Assembly: GCA_024072375.1 (NCBI GenBank)
Contig: CP099617.1
Location: 167,001 to 231,000 of the forward strand
Direction of reading: 5' to 3'
From: Sphingomonadaceae bacterium OTU29LAMAA1
GTDB lineage: Bacteria; Pseudomonadota; Alphaproteobacteria; Sphingomonadales; Sphingomonadaceae
DNA length: 64,000 bases
A program made the position numbers and the translations under genes. The notes beneath the pieces were generated by a model. That model was not told where the DNA came from and did not search any database. It worked only from the letters and a program-made list of their open reading frames with translations. Positions 25,150-34,005 of the stretch are shown in pieces. Positions within the stretch are counted from its first letter, which is position 1. Each line of letters starts with the position of its first letter.

Positions 25150-26076
25150 ATGGCGATCGACTGGAACGGTGTATTTCCCGCGGTGACCACGCAGATCCGC
25201 GAGGATATGTCGATCGATCTGGCCGATACGCAGCGTGTCGTGGACGATCTGGTGCGCGACGGCGTCACCGGCGTGATCGCGCTCGGAACCGTCGGCGAGA
25301 ACAACTCGATGGAGCGCGACGAGAAGATCGCAGTGCTGACGGCGATCGTCGAGGTGGTGGATGGCCGCGTGCCGGTCATCACCGGCGTATCCGAATTCGA
25401 TACCCGCCGCGCCGTCCGTTACGCGCAGGCGGCGGAGAAGGCGGGCGCCGATGGCCTGATGCTGTTGCCACCGATGGTCTACGTTCCCAAGGCGCAGGAA
25501 CTCGTCGCGCATTTCAAGGGCGTCGCGAACGGCGTCGGCCTGCCGATCATGCTCTACAACAATCCGCCCGCCTATCGAACCGTGATCGATCGGGAGGTGC
25601 TGGAGGCGCTGATCGAGGTCGATAACATCGTCGCGGTGAAGGAGTCCGCGCCGGACACCCGTCGCTTCACCGATATTCGCAATGCGTTCGGTGATCGCTA
25701 CGTGCTGTTCGCCGGCCTCGACGATGTCGCGCTGGAAGGATTGTATCTCGGCGCGAAGGGTTGGGTGTCGGGGCTGACCAACGCATTTCCGCGGGAGTCG
25801 GTCGAACTCGTCGCAGCCTTCCAGCGCGGCGATCATGCCAAAGCCATGGACATCTATCGCTGGTTCATGCCGCTGCTTCACCTCGATGCGGAACACGATC
25901 TGGTCCAGTCGATCAAGCTGGCCGAGCAGGTGATGGGTCGCGGGTCCGAACGGGTCCTGCCGCCGCGTTATCCGCTGACGGGCGCGCGCCGGGCGGAAGT
26001 GATCGCCATGGTGGAACAGGCGGCGGCGACGCGACCGAAGCTCGGCGATACCGGCGCGCAAGACAAAGCGGCGTAG
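25150..26076 (+). CDS. DHDPS-family enzyme, probable 1-pyrroline-4-hydroxy-2-carboxylate deaminase
   Basis: 308 residues, a (beta/alpha)8 class I lyase of the DapA family. GVIALGTVGENNSM replaces the usual GTTGE loop, VPVITGVSEFDTRRAV follows, the Tyr is in PIMLYNNPPAYRT, and the Schiff-base Lys is in IVAVKESAPDTRR. The neighbouring hydroxyproline epimerase makes Pyr4H2C deaminase (third step of trans-4-hydroxyproline catabolism, giving 2-oxoglutarate semialdehyde) the best call. Without the context, a generic DapA-like aldolase would be the alternative. ATG 25150 follows an AGGA site, and an ATG 18 bases upstream is in frame. Confidence 0.75.
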   Translation: MAIDWNGVFPAVTTQIREDMSIDLADTQRVVDDLVRDGVTGVIALGTVGENNSMERDEKIAVLTAIVEVVDGRVPVITGVSEFDTRRAVRYAQAAEKAGADGLMLLPPMVYVPKAQELVAHFKGVANGVGLPIMLYNNPPAYRTVIDREVLEALIEVDNIVAVKESAPDTRRFTDIRNAFGDRYVLFAGLDDVALEGLYLGAKGWVSGLTNAFPRESVELVAAFQRGDHAKAMDIYRWFMPLLHLDAEHDLVQSIKLAEQVMGRGSERVLPPRYPLTGARRAEVIAMVEQAAATRPKLGDTGAQDKAA

Positions 26077-26082
26077 CACGCC

Positions 26083-27081
26083 ATGCGGCACACCTTCTTC
26101 TGCATCGATGGCCATACCGCCGGCAACCCGGTCCGGCTGGTCGCTGGCGGCGCGCCGCTGCTGAAGGGCGCATCCATGTCGGAGCGGCGGCAGGACTTCC
26201 TCGCCCGCTTCGACTGGATCAGGACCGGATTGTGCTTCGAACCGCGCGGCCACGACATGATGTCGGGCGGGTTCCTCTATCCGCCCACCCGGGCCGACAC
26301 CGATTGCGGCATCCTGTTCATCGAGACGAGCGGGTGCCTGCCGATGTGCGGTCACGGTACGATCGGCATGGTGACGTTCGGGCTGGAGCATGGGCTGATC
26401 CAGCCGGCGACGCCCGGCCGCCTGCGGATCGAGGTTCCTGCGGGTGTGATCGATATCGCGTATGACAGCGATGGCGGCCGGGTTACCGCGGTGCGGATCA
26501 CCAACGTGCCGGCCTATGTCGCGGCCACGGGGATCGCGATCGATGTCGAAGGGATCGGCCCGCTGACGATCGATGTCGCCTATGGCGGCAACTACTATGC
26601 GATCGTCGAACCGCAGGGCGGCTACGTCGGCCTCGACATGCTGGGTGCCGCGCGGATCGTGGAGCTCAGCGGCCGCATCCGCGCCGCCGTCCGTGCCGTC
26701 TTCGAACCGGTGCACCCGCTCGATCCGACGATCCGCGGCGTCAGTCACGTTCTGTGGGCCGATCGCCCGGCAAGCGATGGGGCGGACGGCCGCAATGCCG
26801 TATTCTACGGCGACAAGGCGATCGATCGCAGCCCGTGCGGCACCGGTACTTCGGCCCGGCTCGCGCATCTCGCGGCGCAAGGACGATTGCGGATCGGCGA
26901 CCGCTTCGTCCATGAAAGCTATATCGGCAGCCGCTTCATCGGCCGGGTCGAGGCTGCCACCACGGTCGGCGAGCACCTAGCGATCATCCCGTCGATCGAG
27001 GGTACGGCGATCGCGACCGGTTTCAACACGATCTGGATTGATCGCGGCGACCCGTTCTGGGAAGGCTTTCAGGTCAAGTGA
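26083..27081 (+). CDS. 4-hydroxyproline 2-epimerase (proline racemase family)
   Basis: 332 residues of the proline racemase fold. Both catalytic cysteines are present, in CLPMCGHGTIG and RSPCGTGTSA, so it is a racemase or epimerase rather than the Thr-containing dehydratase. HTFFCIDGHTAGNPVRLV at the N-terminus and the SHESYIGSRF-like C-terminal block (HESYIGSRFIGRVE) are normal for the family. It would convert trans-4-hydroxy-L-proline to cis-4-hydroxy-D-proline. It begins 6 bases after the deaminase stop, so they share an operon. No D-hydroxyproline dehydrogenase or semialdehyde dehydrogenase gene is in the window. Confidence 0.87.
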   Translation: MRHTFFCIDGHTAGNPVRLVAGGAPLLKGASMSERRQDFLARFDWIRTGLCFEPRGHDMMSGGFLYPPTRADTDCGILFIETSGCLPMCGHGTIGMVTFGLEHGLIQPATPGRLRIEVPAGVIDIAYDSDGGRVTAVRITNVPAYVAATGIAIDVEGIGPLTIDVAYGGNYYAIVEPQGGYVGLDMLGAARIVELSGRIRAAVRAVFEPVHPLDPTIRGVSHVLWADRPASDGADGRNAVFYGDKAIDRSPCGTGTSARLAHLAAQGRLRIGDRFVHESYIGSRFIGRVEAATTVGEHLAIIPSIEGTAIATGFNTIWIDRGDPFWEGFQVK

Positions 27082-27133
27082 TCCGTTCGCCGGCGCTGGT
27101 CGGGCAGCAACGGGATTGCAGGAGAGCCAGCGC

Positions 27134-27826
27134 GTGAGCAGCATCGTCGTACGCACATTGTCGGAACAGGTGTTCGAGGTGGTGCGCGAGCAGATCGTGA
27201 TCGGTCGGTTGGCGACGAACACGCCGATCCGGCAGGATGCGCTTGCCGCACAGCTGGGCGTCAGCAAGATCCCGCTGCGCGAGGCGCTGGCCCGCCTGGA
27301 GCAGGAGGGATTGCTCGTCAGCCATGCCAATCGCGGCTATTTCGTCCGGCCGATGTCGGCCGGGGAGGCGGACGAAATCTATGCGCTGCGGCTGAATATA
27401 GAGCCGGCCGCGGCGGCCCATGCCGCGCGCGTCGCAGACGAGGGCGCGCGGGCCGAGGCTCTTCATGCATTCGAGCGGCTGGATGAGGCGGCAGGTACCA
27501 ATCTGGCCGAAGTGGCCAAGCGGAACCGCGATTTCCACACCGCGCTGGTGCGACCGGGGGGCAGGTTGCTGACGACGCATATGGTCGAGCGGCTATCGAT
27601 CCTCGCCGAACGGTACGTCGTCGCGCACCTGCAGCCCGCGGGTCGGGAATCGCGGGCGCATCAGGAACATCGCGCGCTGCTGGACGGATGGCTTGCCCGG
27701 GACGAGGCGGCGCTGGAAAGCCTGCTGGCGCAGCATATCCAGGCGACTCGTGACGATTTGAAGGAGCAATTCGCCGCGGGTGACGTGACGGGCGCCGAAA
27801 ACGGAGGCGCGGCCACGTCTGCTTAA
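27134..27826 (+). CDS. GntR-family regulator with FCD ligand domain
   Basis: 230 residues from a GTG with an AGGAG site. The N-terminal winged helix (residues 8-75) contains IRQDALAAQLGVSKIPLREA and LEQEGLLVSHANRGYFV. The FCD domain (about 80-215) has metal-ligand-like His and Asp positions in RNRDFHTALV, HQEHRALLDGW and LLAQHI. It is the third gene of the deaminase-epimerase group, so it is the likely hydroxyproline-responsive repressor acting at the GTATAC-centred palindrome at 25105-25122. The assignment of that site is inference. Confidence 0.9.
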   Translation: MSSIVVRTLSEQVFEVVREQIVIGRLATNTPIRQDALAAQLGVSKIPLREALARLEQEGLLVSHANRGYFVRPMSAGEADEIYALRLNIEPAAAAHAARVADEGARAEALHAFERLDEAAGTNLAEVAKRNRDFHTALVRPGGRLLTTHMVERLSILAERYVVAHLQPAGRESRAHQEHRALLDGWLARDEAALESLLAQHIQATRDDLKEQFAAGDVTGAENGGAATSA

Positions 27827-27902
27827 CCGGGCAGTGCGATATGCCGCACCGTCGAACTGATGCGGGCGGACATCCCGCAGTATCGCGATCGAAGGAGTGC
27901 GG

Positions 27903-28904
27903 ATGCCGAAGACGTTGGTGACTGGTGCGGCAGGCTTCATCGGCATGCATGTCGCGGAGGCGTTGCTGGCGCGGGGCGGCGAAGTGGTCGGGATCGATTC
28001 GCTCAATGCGTATTACGACGTTGCGCTGAAGCACGACCGGCTGGCCGGCCTGCACGCTCGTCATGGCGACCGGTTCGTCTTTCATCACGTCGATTTCGCC
28101 GACGCCGAAGCGCTGAAGACGACCCTCGCCGTGCACGACTTCGACCGGATCATACATCTCGGCGCACAGGCGGGGGTGCGGTATTCGATCGAGCATCCCG
28201 AGGTCTACGGACAGTCGAACCTGATCGGCCACCTCAACATCCTCGAACTCGCCCGTCATCGCGCGGTGAAGCACTGCGTCTATGCCTCGTCCTCCTCGGT
28301 GTACGGCGGCAACACGTCGGTTCCGTTCCGCGTCGAGGATCGCGTCGACCGGCCCGTGTCGCTGTATGCCGCGACGAAGCGTGCGAACGAGATCATGAGC
28401 GAAAGCTATGCGCACCTTTATCGCATCCCATTGACCGGCCTGCGGTTCTTCACGGTTTACGGTCCGTGGGGACGGCCCGATATGATGATCTGGATCTTCA
28501 CCAAGGCGATGTTCGCGGGTGAATCGATCCCGGTGTTCAACGACGGCAGGATGGAGCGCGACTTCACCTTCATCGACGACATCGTCGCAGGCGTTCTCGC
28601 CGTGCATGACAATCCGCCGCCCGACGACGGGCGGGAGAAAGCGGGCGGCAGTATGGCGACCCACCGGCTCTACAATATCGGTAACAACCGGTCGGAACCG
28701 CTGGGACGGATGATCGAGTTGCTGGAGGCGGCGACCGGTCGGTCGGCGATACGCCGCAACCTGCCGATCCAGCCGGGTGACGTGGTGCGGACGGCGGCGG
28801 ATATCGATGCCATCGCCGGAGATCTGGGCTATCGACCGACGACCTCGATCGATGTGGGCGTGCCGAAGTTCGTCGACTGGTACCGGGGATATCACGGGGT
28901 TTGA
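27903..28904 (+). CDS. NAD-dependent nucleotide-sugar epimerase, UDP-glucuronate 4-epimerase-like
   Basis: 333 residues, extended SDR. The NAD motif TGAAGFIGMHVAEALL begins at residue 7. SLNAYYDVALKHDRL and HLGAQAGVRYSIEHPE are the blocks typical of GalE/CapI-type UDP-glucuronate 4-epimerases. The catalytic Ser-Tyr-Lys are in SSSSVYGGN and LYAATKRANE. YGPWGRPDM and GRMERDFTFIDDIV follow. AAGGAG five bases before ATG 27903 decides the start. It has no polysaccharide gene neighbours in the window. It ends at a strong hairpin. Confidence 0.85.
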   Translation: MPKTLVTGAAGFIGMHVAEALLARGGEVVGIDSLNAYYDVALKHDRLAGLHARHGDRFVFHHVDFADAEALKTTLAVHDFDRIIHLGAQAGVRYSIEHPEVYGQSNLIGHLNILELARHRAVKHCVYASSSSVYGGNTSVPFRVEDRVDRPVSLYAATKRANEIMSESYAHLYRIPLTGLRFFTVYGPWGRPDMMIWIFTKAMFAGESIPVFNDGRMERDFTFIDDIVAGVLAVHDNPPPDDGREKAGGSMATHRLYNIGNNRSEPLGRMIELLEAATGRSAIRRNLPIQPGDVVRTAADIDAIAGDLGYRPTTSIDVGVPKFVDWYRGYHGV

Positions 28905-28911
28905 TTACCCG

Positions 28912-28934
28912 GGGGCGGAGCGCTTCCGCCCCCA
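28912..28934. terminator. Bidirectional hairpin terminator
   Basis: GGGGGCGGA and TCCGCCCCC form a perfect 9-bp stem with a GCGCT loop between the convergent epimerase and S9 peptidase genes. No T-run follows, as is often the case in high-GC genomes. Confidence 0.55.
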
Positions 28935-29010
28935 GGCGCAACCTTGAGGACGCGTCGCCGCCCGAGCGATGACGCGTCTCCTCATCCCCTGAAAGGATGA
29001 AGGGCAGGGC

Positions 29011-31437
29011 CTATTTCTCCGCCGTTACCGTCGCCTTCGGCTTGACGTACCGGTCCAGCCAGTCCGTCATCTGCCACAACGTTTCTTCGGTCGATTCCAG
29101 TGCGCGATAGCCATGCGGTTCGTTGGGGAGCACCACGTACCGAACGGTTGCGCCATTGCCCTTCAGCGCCGCGTACATTCGTTCCGACTGGATCGGGAAC
29201 GTGCCGCTATTGTCGTCTGCGCCGCCGTGGATCAGCAGGATCGGTGCCTTGATCCGGTCGGCGTAGGTGAAGGGGCTCATCTCGGTATAGGTCGGCGTCG
29301 CCTGCCAATAGGTGCGCTGTTCCGCCTGGAAGCCGAACGGCGTCAGCGTGCGGTTATAGGCGCCCGATCGCGCGATGCCGGCGCGGAACAGGTTGGTGTG
29401 GGCGAGCAGGTTTGCGGTCATGAAGGCGCCGTAGCTGTGACCGCCGACCGCCATCCGGCCCTTGTCCCCGACGCCGAGCTTCACCACCGCATCGACCGCG
29501 GCCTGCGCATCCTGCTGAAGCTGCTTGACGTAGGTGTCGTTCGCCTCCGCACCGCCTTCGCCGATGATCGGCATCGCCGGATTGTCGAGGACCGCATAGC
29601 CCTGCGTCAGCAGGAACAGGTGGCTGATGCCCCGCGGACGGACGAAGCGGTTGCCCTGATCCACCGTCTGCCCGGCGACCTTCGCATCGGTGAATTCGGC
29701 GGGATAGGCCCAGAGCAGCGTTGGCAGCGGCCCATCGCGCTTCACGTCATATCCGGCGGGGGTGTAGAGCGATGCGGACAGCGGCAGGCCGTCGGCACGA
29801 TTGTAGGTGATCGTCCGCTGGGTGACGCCCGCGAACACCGGTGCGGGATCGGCGAAGGCGGTAACGGCCCTGGCGCTGCCGCCCTTCACCGTGCGGATCA
29901 TGTAATTGGGTGCGAGCTTCGCGCTTTCCCGGCGCGTCAGGATACGCTGCGCCTTGTCGTCGAGCAGGGCGACGACCGTCTCGTAATACGGCGCCTTGGC
30001 GGTCCACAGTCGCTTTGCCTCCCCGCCCGCGAGCGGCATCGTCGCCAGAAACGGAAAGGCGCCCGCCTTGGTCGCGCCGTCGCCGGTCATGTAGACGCCA
30101 TCATGCGCAGGGGTGAAGCGCATGACGGGCTTGCCCGCCGCATTGTCTTCCAGCATCGGGAAGCCCGGATCGCCGTATTGATCCTGATAATTGCGGGTGA
30201 GCAGCGGGCGTGTCTGGCCCGGCTTCGCAGGCGAGACCGCGAGGCGATGCTCGGTCCGGCTGCGCCATTCACGGTCGATCACCAGGGCGAAGCCGTCGTC
30301 GCCCCACATCGTCGTCCCATAGCGGGCAGGCGTCATCGCGAGTTCGACGGGTTCGGCGGTGAAGGGCGCTGCCTGCATCATCACCTTGTCGTGGAAGGCG
30401 ATCTTCGCACGCGGATTGCCGCCGTCGAGCGCCTCCGCCCAGACGAGCGTCGCAGGCGCGTCGGACCGCCATTCCGCTTCGCGTGGTCCTTTCACGGTCG
30501 CATCGAAATCGACCGGCAGATCGTCGGCGACCGGGCGATCGACCAGGGTCTTCACCGGCTGTCCGTCGATGGTGGCGACGGCGATCTCGGTCGGGAAATA
30601 GCTGGCCGGCAGCAGATAGGAATAGGGGCGTTTCAGCCGCTCCGTCAGCAGATAGCGGCCATCGGGCGACACGCTGAAGTCGGTAATGAGACCCGGCGTC
30701 CCGATCGGTGTCGCGGTACCGTCGATGGCGATGCGGGTGAGCTGCCCGGTGAAATAATGGTCGAACAGGGCCTCGTCATGCGCATCGCCCAGCAGGTCTT
30801 CATAGGTGCGTGCGGCGGACGTGCGGCCGGCACTTTCCTGAACGACCGGACCGGTCGGCGTACTGCTGGCGGCGGGCGCCGCTCCGCGGTTGGCGGGCAC
30901 GGTATAGGCGATCAGCGCCTTGCTGTCGGGTGTCCATTCGAACGGCGTTCCGAACGTGCCGTTCAGCCGGCCGGCGATCTTGCGGGCGTTGCCGTCGCGG
31001 GTGGCGATCCACAGCGACAGGCCGTCCGCCTCCTGCGCGTAAAACGCGATATGGCTGCCGTCGGGCGACCAGTCCGGCGCAGCGAAGCGCAATGCGGCGG
31101 GCAGGGAGACGGCGACCGTCTTGCCGCTCGCGACATCCTTGAAGCTCAACGCATTCAGCCATTGCACGCGCACCTCGGCCTGACCGTTGGTGGCGGGGTC
31201 GATGCGATAGCCGCCGAGGCGCAGGATCGGTTTCGACAGGTTCGCGATCGACGGCAGGTTCTCGCGACCGAGGATCGCAAGGGTCTTGTGATCGGGGCTG
31301 ACCGCAACCCCCGGGGTCGGCGGCGTTTCCAATGTCCGGGCGATCGCATCGGGCGCACGGTGATAGGCGGGGCCTGGCGTCTGCGCCGCAGCGGTCGTGG
31401 TGAAGAGGAGAGCGATCAGACAGGTACCGGCGCGCAT
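29011..31437 (-). CDS. Secreted S9-family prolyl oligopeptidase-like peptidase
   Basis: 808 residues. A signal peptide (CLIALLFTTTAAAQ) starts at MRAG, and an AAGGGG site supports ATG 31437 over an upstream Met. The N-terminal two thirds is a beta-propeller with repeated strand motifs (DWSPDGSHIAFYAQ, SVSPDGRYLLTE). The C-terminal alpha/beta hydrolase domain holds the nucleophile GGHSYGAF, the Asp in HGGADDNSG, and the His in NEPHGYR. It resembles the acylaminoacyl/glutamyl-type S9 peptidases found in quantity in sphingomonads. It acts in the periplasm or outside on peptides. The exact specificity is unknown. Confidence 0.9.
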   Translation of the reverse strand: MRAGTCLIALLFTTTAAAQTPGPAYHRAPDAIARTLETPPTPGVAVSPDHKTLAILGRENLPSIANLSKPILRLGGYRIDPATNGQAEVRVQWLNALSFKDVASGKTVAVSLPAALRFAAPDWSPDGSHIAFYAQEADGLSLWIATRDGNARKIAGRLNGTFGTPFEWTPDSKALIAYTVPANRGAAPAASSTPTGPVVQESAGRTSAARTYEDLLGDAHDEALFDHYFTGQLTRIAIDGTATPIGTPGLITDFSVSPDGRYLLTERLKRPYSYLLPASYFPTEIAVATIDGQPVKTLVDRPVADDLPVDFDATVKGPREAEWRSDAPATLVWAEALDGGNPRAKIAFHDKVMMQAAPFTAEPVELAMTPARYGTTMWGDDGFALVIDREWRSRTEHRLAVSPAKPGQTRPLLTRNYQDQYGDPGFPMLEDNAAGKPVMRFTPAHDGVYMTGDGATKAGAFPFLATMPLAGGEAKRLWTAKAPYYETVVALLDDKAQRILTRRESAKLAPNYMIRTVKGGSARAVTAFADPAPVFAGVTQRTITYNRADGLPLSASLYTPAGYDVKRDGPLPTLLWAYPAEFTDAKVAGQTVDQGNRFVRPRGISHLFLLTQGYAVLDNPAMPIIGEGGAEANDTYVKQLQQDAQAAVDAVVKLGVGDKGRMAVGGHSYGAFMTANLLAHTNLFRAGIARSGAYNRTLTPFGFQAEQRTYWQATPTYTEMSPFTYADRIKAPILLIHGGADDNSGTFPIQSERMYAALKGNGATVRYVVLPNEPHGYRALESTEETLWQMTDWLDRYVKPKATVTAEK

Positions 31438-31513
31438 TCGTAACCCCTTGTTCTGGTTTACGGTGGTGTGTGCCATGCAGCGGACGCGGGCGCTAGGCGG
31501 GTTTCCGGCGATC

Positions 31514-32437
31514 TCACTCCGCGCCGAGAGCCCAGGGCGCCTTGGCCAGCGTCTTTGCCAGATGATCGATCACCACCTGTACGCGTAAAGGGCGCAGCGG
31601 GCTGGGCGGGGTGATGAGGTGCAGGCCCAGCGCTGGCACGGTCCAGTCCGGCATCGCCACCTCCAGCCGCCGGTCGCGGATCTCGCGCCAGACGAGAAAT
31701 TCAGGCTGCAACGCCATGCCTTGCCCGGCCAGCAGCGCCGGATTGAGCATATCGGCGTTGTCGGTCCAGATGCGCACCGGCGGTTCAACCGTCTCCTCGC
31801 CGAACTGTGGATGATGAAACCGCCACAGTCCCCGCGTCGCGCCGCCGGTATAGGCCAGCGCATGATGATCGCGCAGTTGTGCCGGATGCGTCGGCCGGCC
31901 GTGGGCGTCGAGGTATCCGGGCGACGCGACCAGCAGGATGCGGACGGTACACAGCCGCCGCGCGAGCAACGAACTGTCCTCCAGCGCCGCGATCCGCAGC
32001 GCGAGGTCGAACCCCTCCGCAACCAGATCGACGCGCCTGTCGCTCAGGGCGAAGTCCAGCGTCACCTCGGGATATGCCGTCAGGAACGCCGGCAGGGTCG
32101 CACCGACATAGGCGGTGCCGAACGACAGCGGCGCGCTGATCCGCACCAGGCCGCGGGCGACATCGGACTGTTCGGCCGCAGCATCCTCCAGCGCCTCGCC
32201 TGCGTGCAATATGCCGGCCGCGCGCTGCAGCATGGTGCGACCCGCCTCGGTCAGCGACAGGCGTCGTGACGTGCGTGACAGCAGGGCGAGGCCCAGCCGC
32301 GCCTCCAGCCGGGCGATCGCTTTCGACACCGTCGGGTTGGACAAGCCGAGCGCCTGCGCCGCACCGGCGAAGGAGCCGCGTTCGGCGACCTTGGCGAAGA
32401 TCGCCCAGGCTTCGAGATCGGGGAGGCGACGTGTCAT
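31514..32437 (-). CDS. LysR-family transcriptional regulator
   Basis: 307 residues. The N-terminal winged HTH is typical: DLEAWAIFAKVAERGSFAGA and LSNPTVSKAIARLEARLG. The substrate-binding domain (about 90-300) starts GLVRISAPLSFG. It is of the type often found beside small redox enzymes. The start is ATG 32437. A TTG three codons upstream extends the frame but lacks support. It is divergent from the pirin gene with 87 bases between starts, and probably controls pirin and perhaps the FMN reductase. Confidence 0.9.
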   Translation of the reverse strand: MTRRLPDLEAWAIFAKVAERGSFAGAAQALGLSNPTVSKAIARLEARLGLALLSRTSRRLSLTEAGRTMLQRAAGILHAGEALEDAAAEQSDVARGLVRISAPLSFGTAYVGATLPAFLTAYPEVTLDFALSDRRVDLVAEGFDLALRIAALEDSSLLARRLCTVRILLVASPGYLDAHGRPTHPAQLRDHHALAYTGGATRGLWRFHHPQFGEETVEPPVRIWTDNADMLNPALLAGQGMALQPEFLVWREIRDRRLEVAMPDWTVPALGLHLITPPSPLRPLRVQVVIDHLAKTLAKAPWALGAE

Positions 32438-32524
32438 TTCCGGCAATGATGTGATGCCATCATTGCTATTTCGTCAAGTCGCGGTCGCGACCATCTTGTG
32501 GGCAACAGACAACGGAGACAGACC

Positions 32525-33223
32525 ATGATCGAACGTCGCCCCTTCGCCACCCTCGGCGGTGCCAACCACGGCTGGCTCGATGCCAAGCATCATTTCTCGT
32601 TCGCCAATTACTACGATCCCTCGCGGATGGGCTGGGGCCCGATCCGCGTGTGGAACGACGACCGGATCGCCGCCGGAACCGGCTTTCCGCCGCACCCGCA
32701 TGCCGACATGGAGATCATCACCTACGTCCGCACCGGCGCGATCACGCATCAGGACAGCCTTGGAAACATGGGCCGCACCGAGGCGGGGGACGTGCAGGTG
32801 ATGAGCGCCGGATCGGGCGTGCGTCACTCGGAATACAATCGCGAAACGGAGGAAACCACGATCTTCCAGATCTGGATCGAACCCAAGACGCGGGGCGCCG
32901 CACCTTCGTGGGGTGCCAAGCCTTTTCCCAAGGGCGAACGCTCGGGCAAGTTCGTGACGTTGGCGAGCGGGTTCGACGATGACGGCGATGCACTGCCGAT
33001 CCGTACCGACGCCCGTATCGTCGGCGCGACGATCAAGGCGGGGGAAACGGCGGAATATACGCTGGGCGCGGGGCATCACGCCTATCTGGTTCCCGCCACC
33101 GGCAAGATCGAGATCAACGGCGTCGCCATTGACGCCCGCGACGGTGCCGCGATCCGGGACGAGAGCGTCATCCGCGTTACCGCGACGGAAGATGCCGAGA
33201 TCGTCCTGGTCGACGCCGCCTGA
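32525..33223 (+). CDS. Pirin-family cupin protein (YhaK-like)
   Basis: 232 residues, a bicupin. The metal-binding His set is in FPPHPHADMEIITYV and GSGVRHSEYN (PHPH...E, then H), which matches the YhaK/pirin pattern. Such proteins are redox-sensitive, and some have quercetin 2,3-dioxygenase activity. ATG 32525 starts MIERRPFATLGGANHGWLDA, a block found at the N-terminus of many relatives. It is divergent from the LysR gene and followed by an FMN reductase after a hairpin, so it forms a small redox-response group. Confidence 0.9.
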   Translation: MIERRPFATLGGANHGWLDAKHHFSFANYYDPSRMGWGPIRVWNDDRIAAGTGFPPHPHADMEIITYVRTGAITHQDSLGNMGRTEAGDVQVMSAGSGVRHSEYNRETEETTIFQIWIEPKTRGAAPSWGAKPFPKGERSGKFVTLASGFDDDGDALPIRTDARIVGATIKAGETAEYTLGAGHHAYLVPATGKIEINGVAIDARDGAAIRDESVIRVTATEDAEIVLVDAA

Positions 33224-33246
33224 ACGATCGATAGGATAGCGGATCG

Positions 33247-33273
33247 TGCTCCTGCCCCCGCCGGGCAGGAGCA
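33247..33273 (+). terminator. Perfect hairpin between pirin and FMN reductase genes
   Basis: TGCTCCTGCCC and GGGCAGGAGCA form an 11-bp perfect stem around CCGCC. It may be a terminator or processing site after pirin. The arms resemble the TGCTCCTGCG repeats at 53491-53568 and 60269-60343, so it may be a relic of that repeat family. Confidence 0.5.
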
Positions 33274-33294
33274 GTGACGGCGAAAGGGCTTCGG

Positions 33295-33885
33295 ATGAGT
33301 GACAAGATCCTGATCTTCTACGGATCCTACCGGTCCGATCGTCAGGGTATCCGCTTGGCCGATTATCTCGTGCGACAGTTCACCGCGCGCGGTGCGCAGG
33401 CCGAACTGATCGATGCGAAGGCGCTCGACCTGCCGATGCTCGACAGGATGTATAAGGAATATCCGGAAGGAGCGGCGCCGCCCGCGCTGGAAGCGCTTGC
33501 CGACAAGATCAAGGCGGCCGATGCGTTCGTGTTCGTTGCGGGCGAATACAACTGGAGCGTTCAGCCCGGTCTCAAGAACCTGACCGACCATTTCCTCGAG
33601 GAATGGTATTGGCGGCCCGCCGCGATCGCCAGTTACTCCGCAGGTCGCTTCGCCGGTGCGCGGGCCGGGCTGGCATGGCACGGTATCCTGTCAGAGATGG
33701 GAATGGTCGTGGTGTCGAGCACGCTGGCGGTCGGCGGCATCGGCAAGACGCTATCCGTCGAGGGCGAACCCATAGGCGACGGCGGGGCGAGTCTGGCCAA
33801 GGCGTTTCCCCGCTTCGCCGACGATCTGGCGTGGTGGACGGAGGCGGCGCGAGCGCAACGCGAGCGCAAGGCGCCACCATATTGA
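33295..33885 (+). CDS. NADPH-dependent FMN reductase
   Basis: 196 residues of the flavodoxin-like NADPH-dependent FMN reductase family. It starts ILIFYGSYRSDRQGIRLADY, the phosphate-binding loop, and has the flavin loop VAGEYNWSVQPGLKNLTDHF. GLAWHGILSEMGMVVVSS follows. It would transfer electrons from NADPH to FMN or a quinone-like acceptor. It is close to the pirin gene and the divergent LysR gene, in a group that looks like a redox or electrophile response. Confidence 0.88.
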   Translation: MSDKILIFYGSYRSDRQGIRLADYLVRQFTARGAQAELIDAKALDLPMLDRMYKEYPEGAAPPALEALADKIKAADAFVFVAGEYNWSVQPGLKNLTDHFLEEWYWRPAAIASYSAGRFAGARAGLAWHGILSEMGMVVVSSTLAVGGIGKTLSVEGEPIGDGGASLAKAFPRFADDLAWWTEAARAQRERKAPPY

Positions 33886-34005
33886 CGATCGCGCTGCCGC
33901 GACGTTGCCGTCACTCCGGATGGGTTCCGGCGGGCACCCGCTGCTGAAGGACGCACTTTTCGGAGGGATCGCAGATTGCAGCCGGACGGGCCGGCGTATG
34001 GGACG

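Noticed and set aside
29113..31443. A 776-codon frame antisense to the S9 peptidase
   Set aside because: The peptidase on the other strand has a signal peptide, propeller and full catalytic triad. The antisense frame has none of these.
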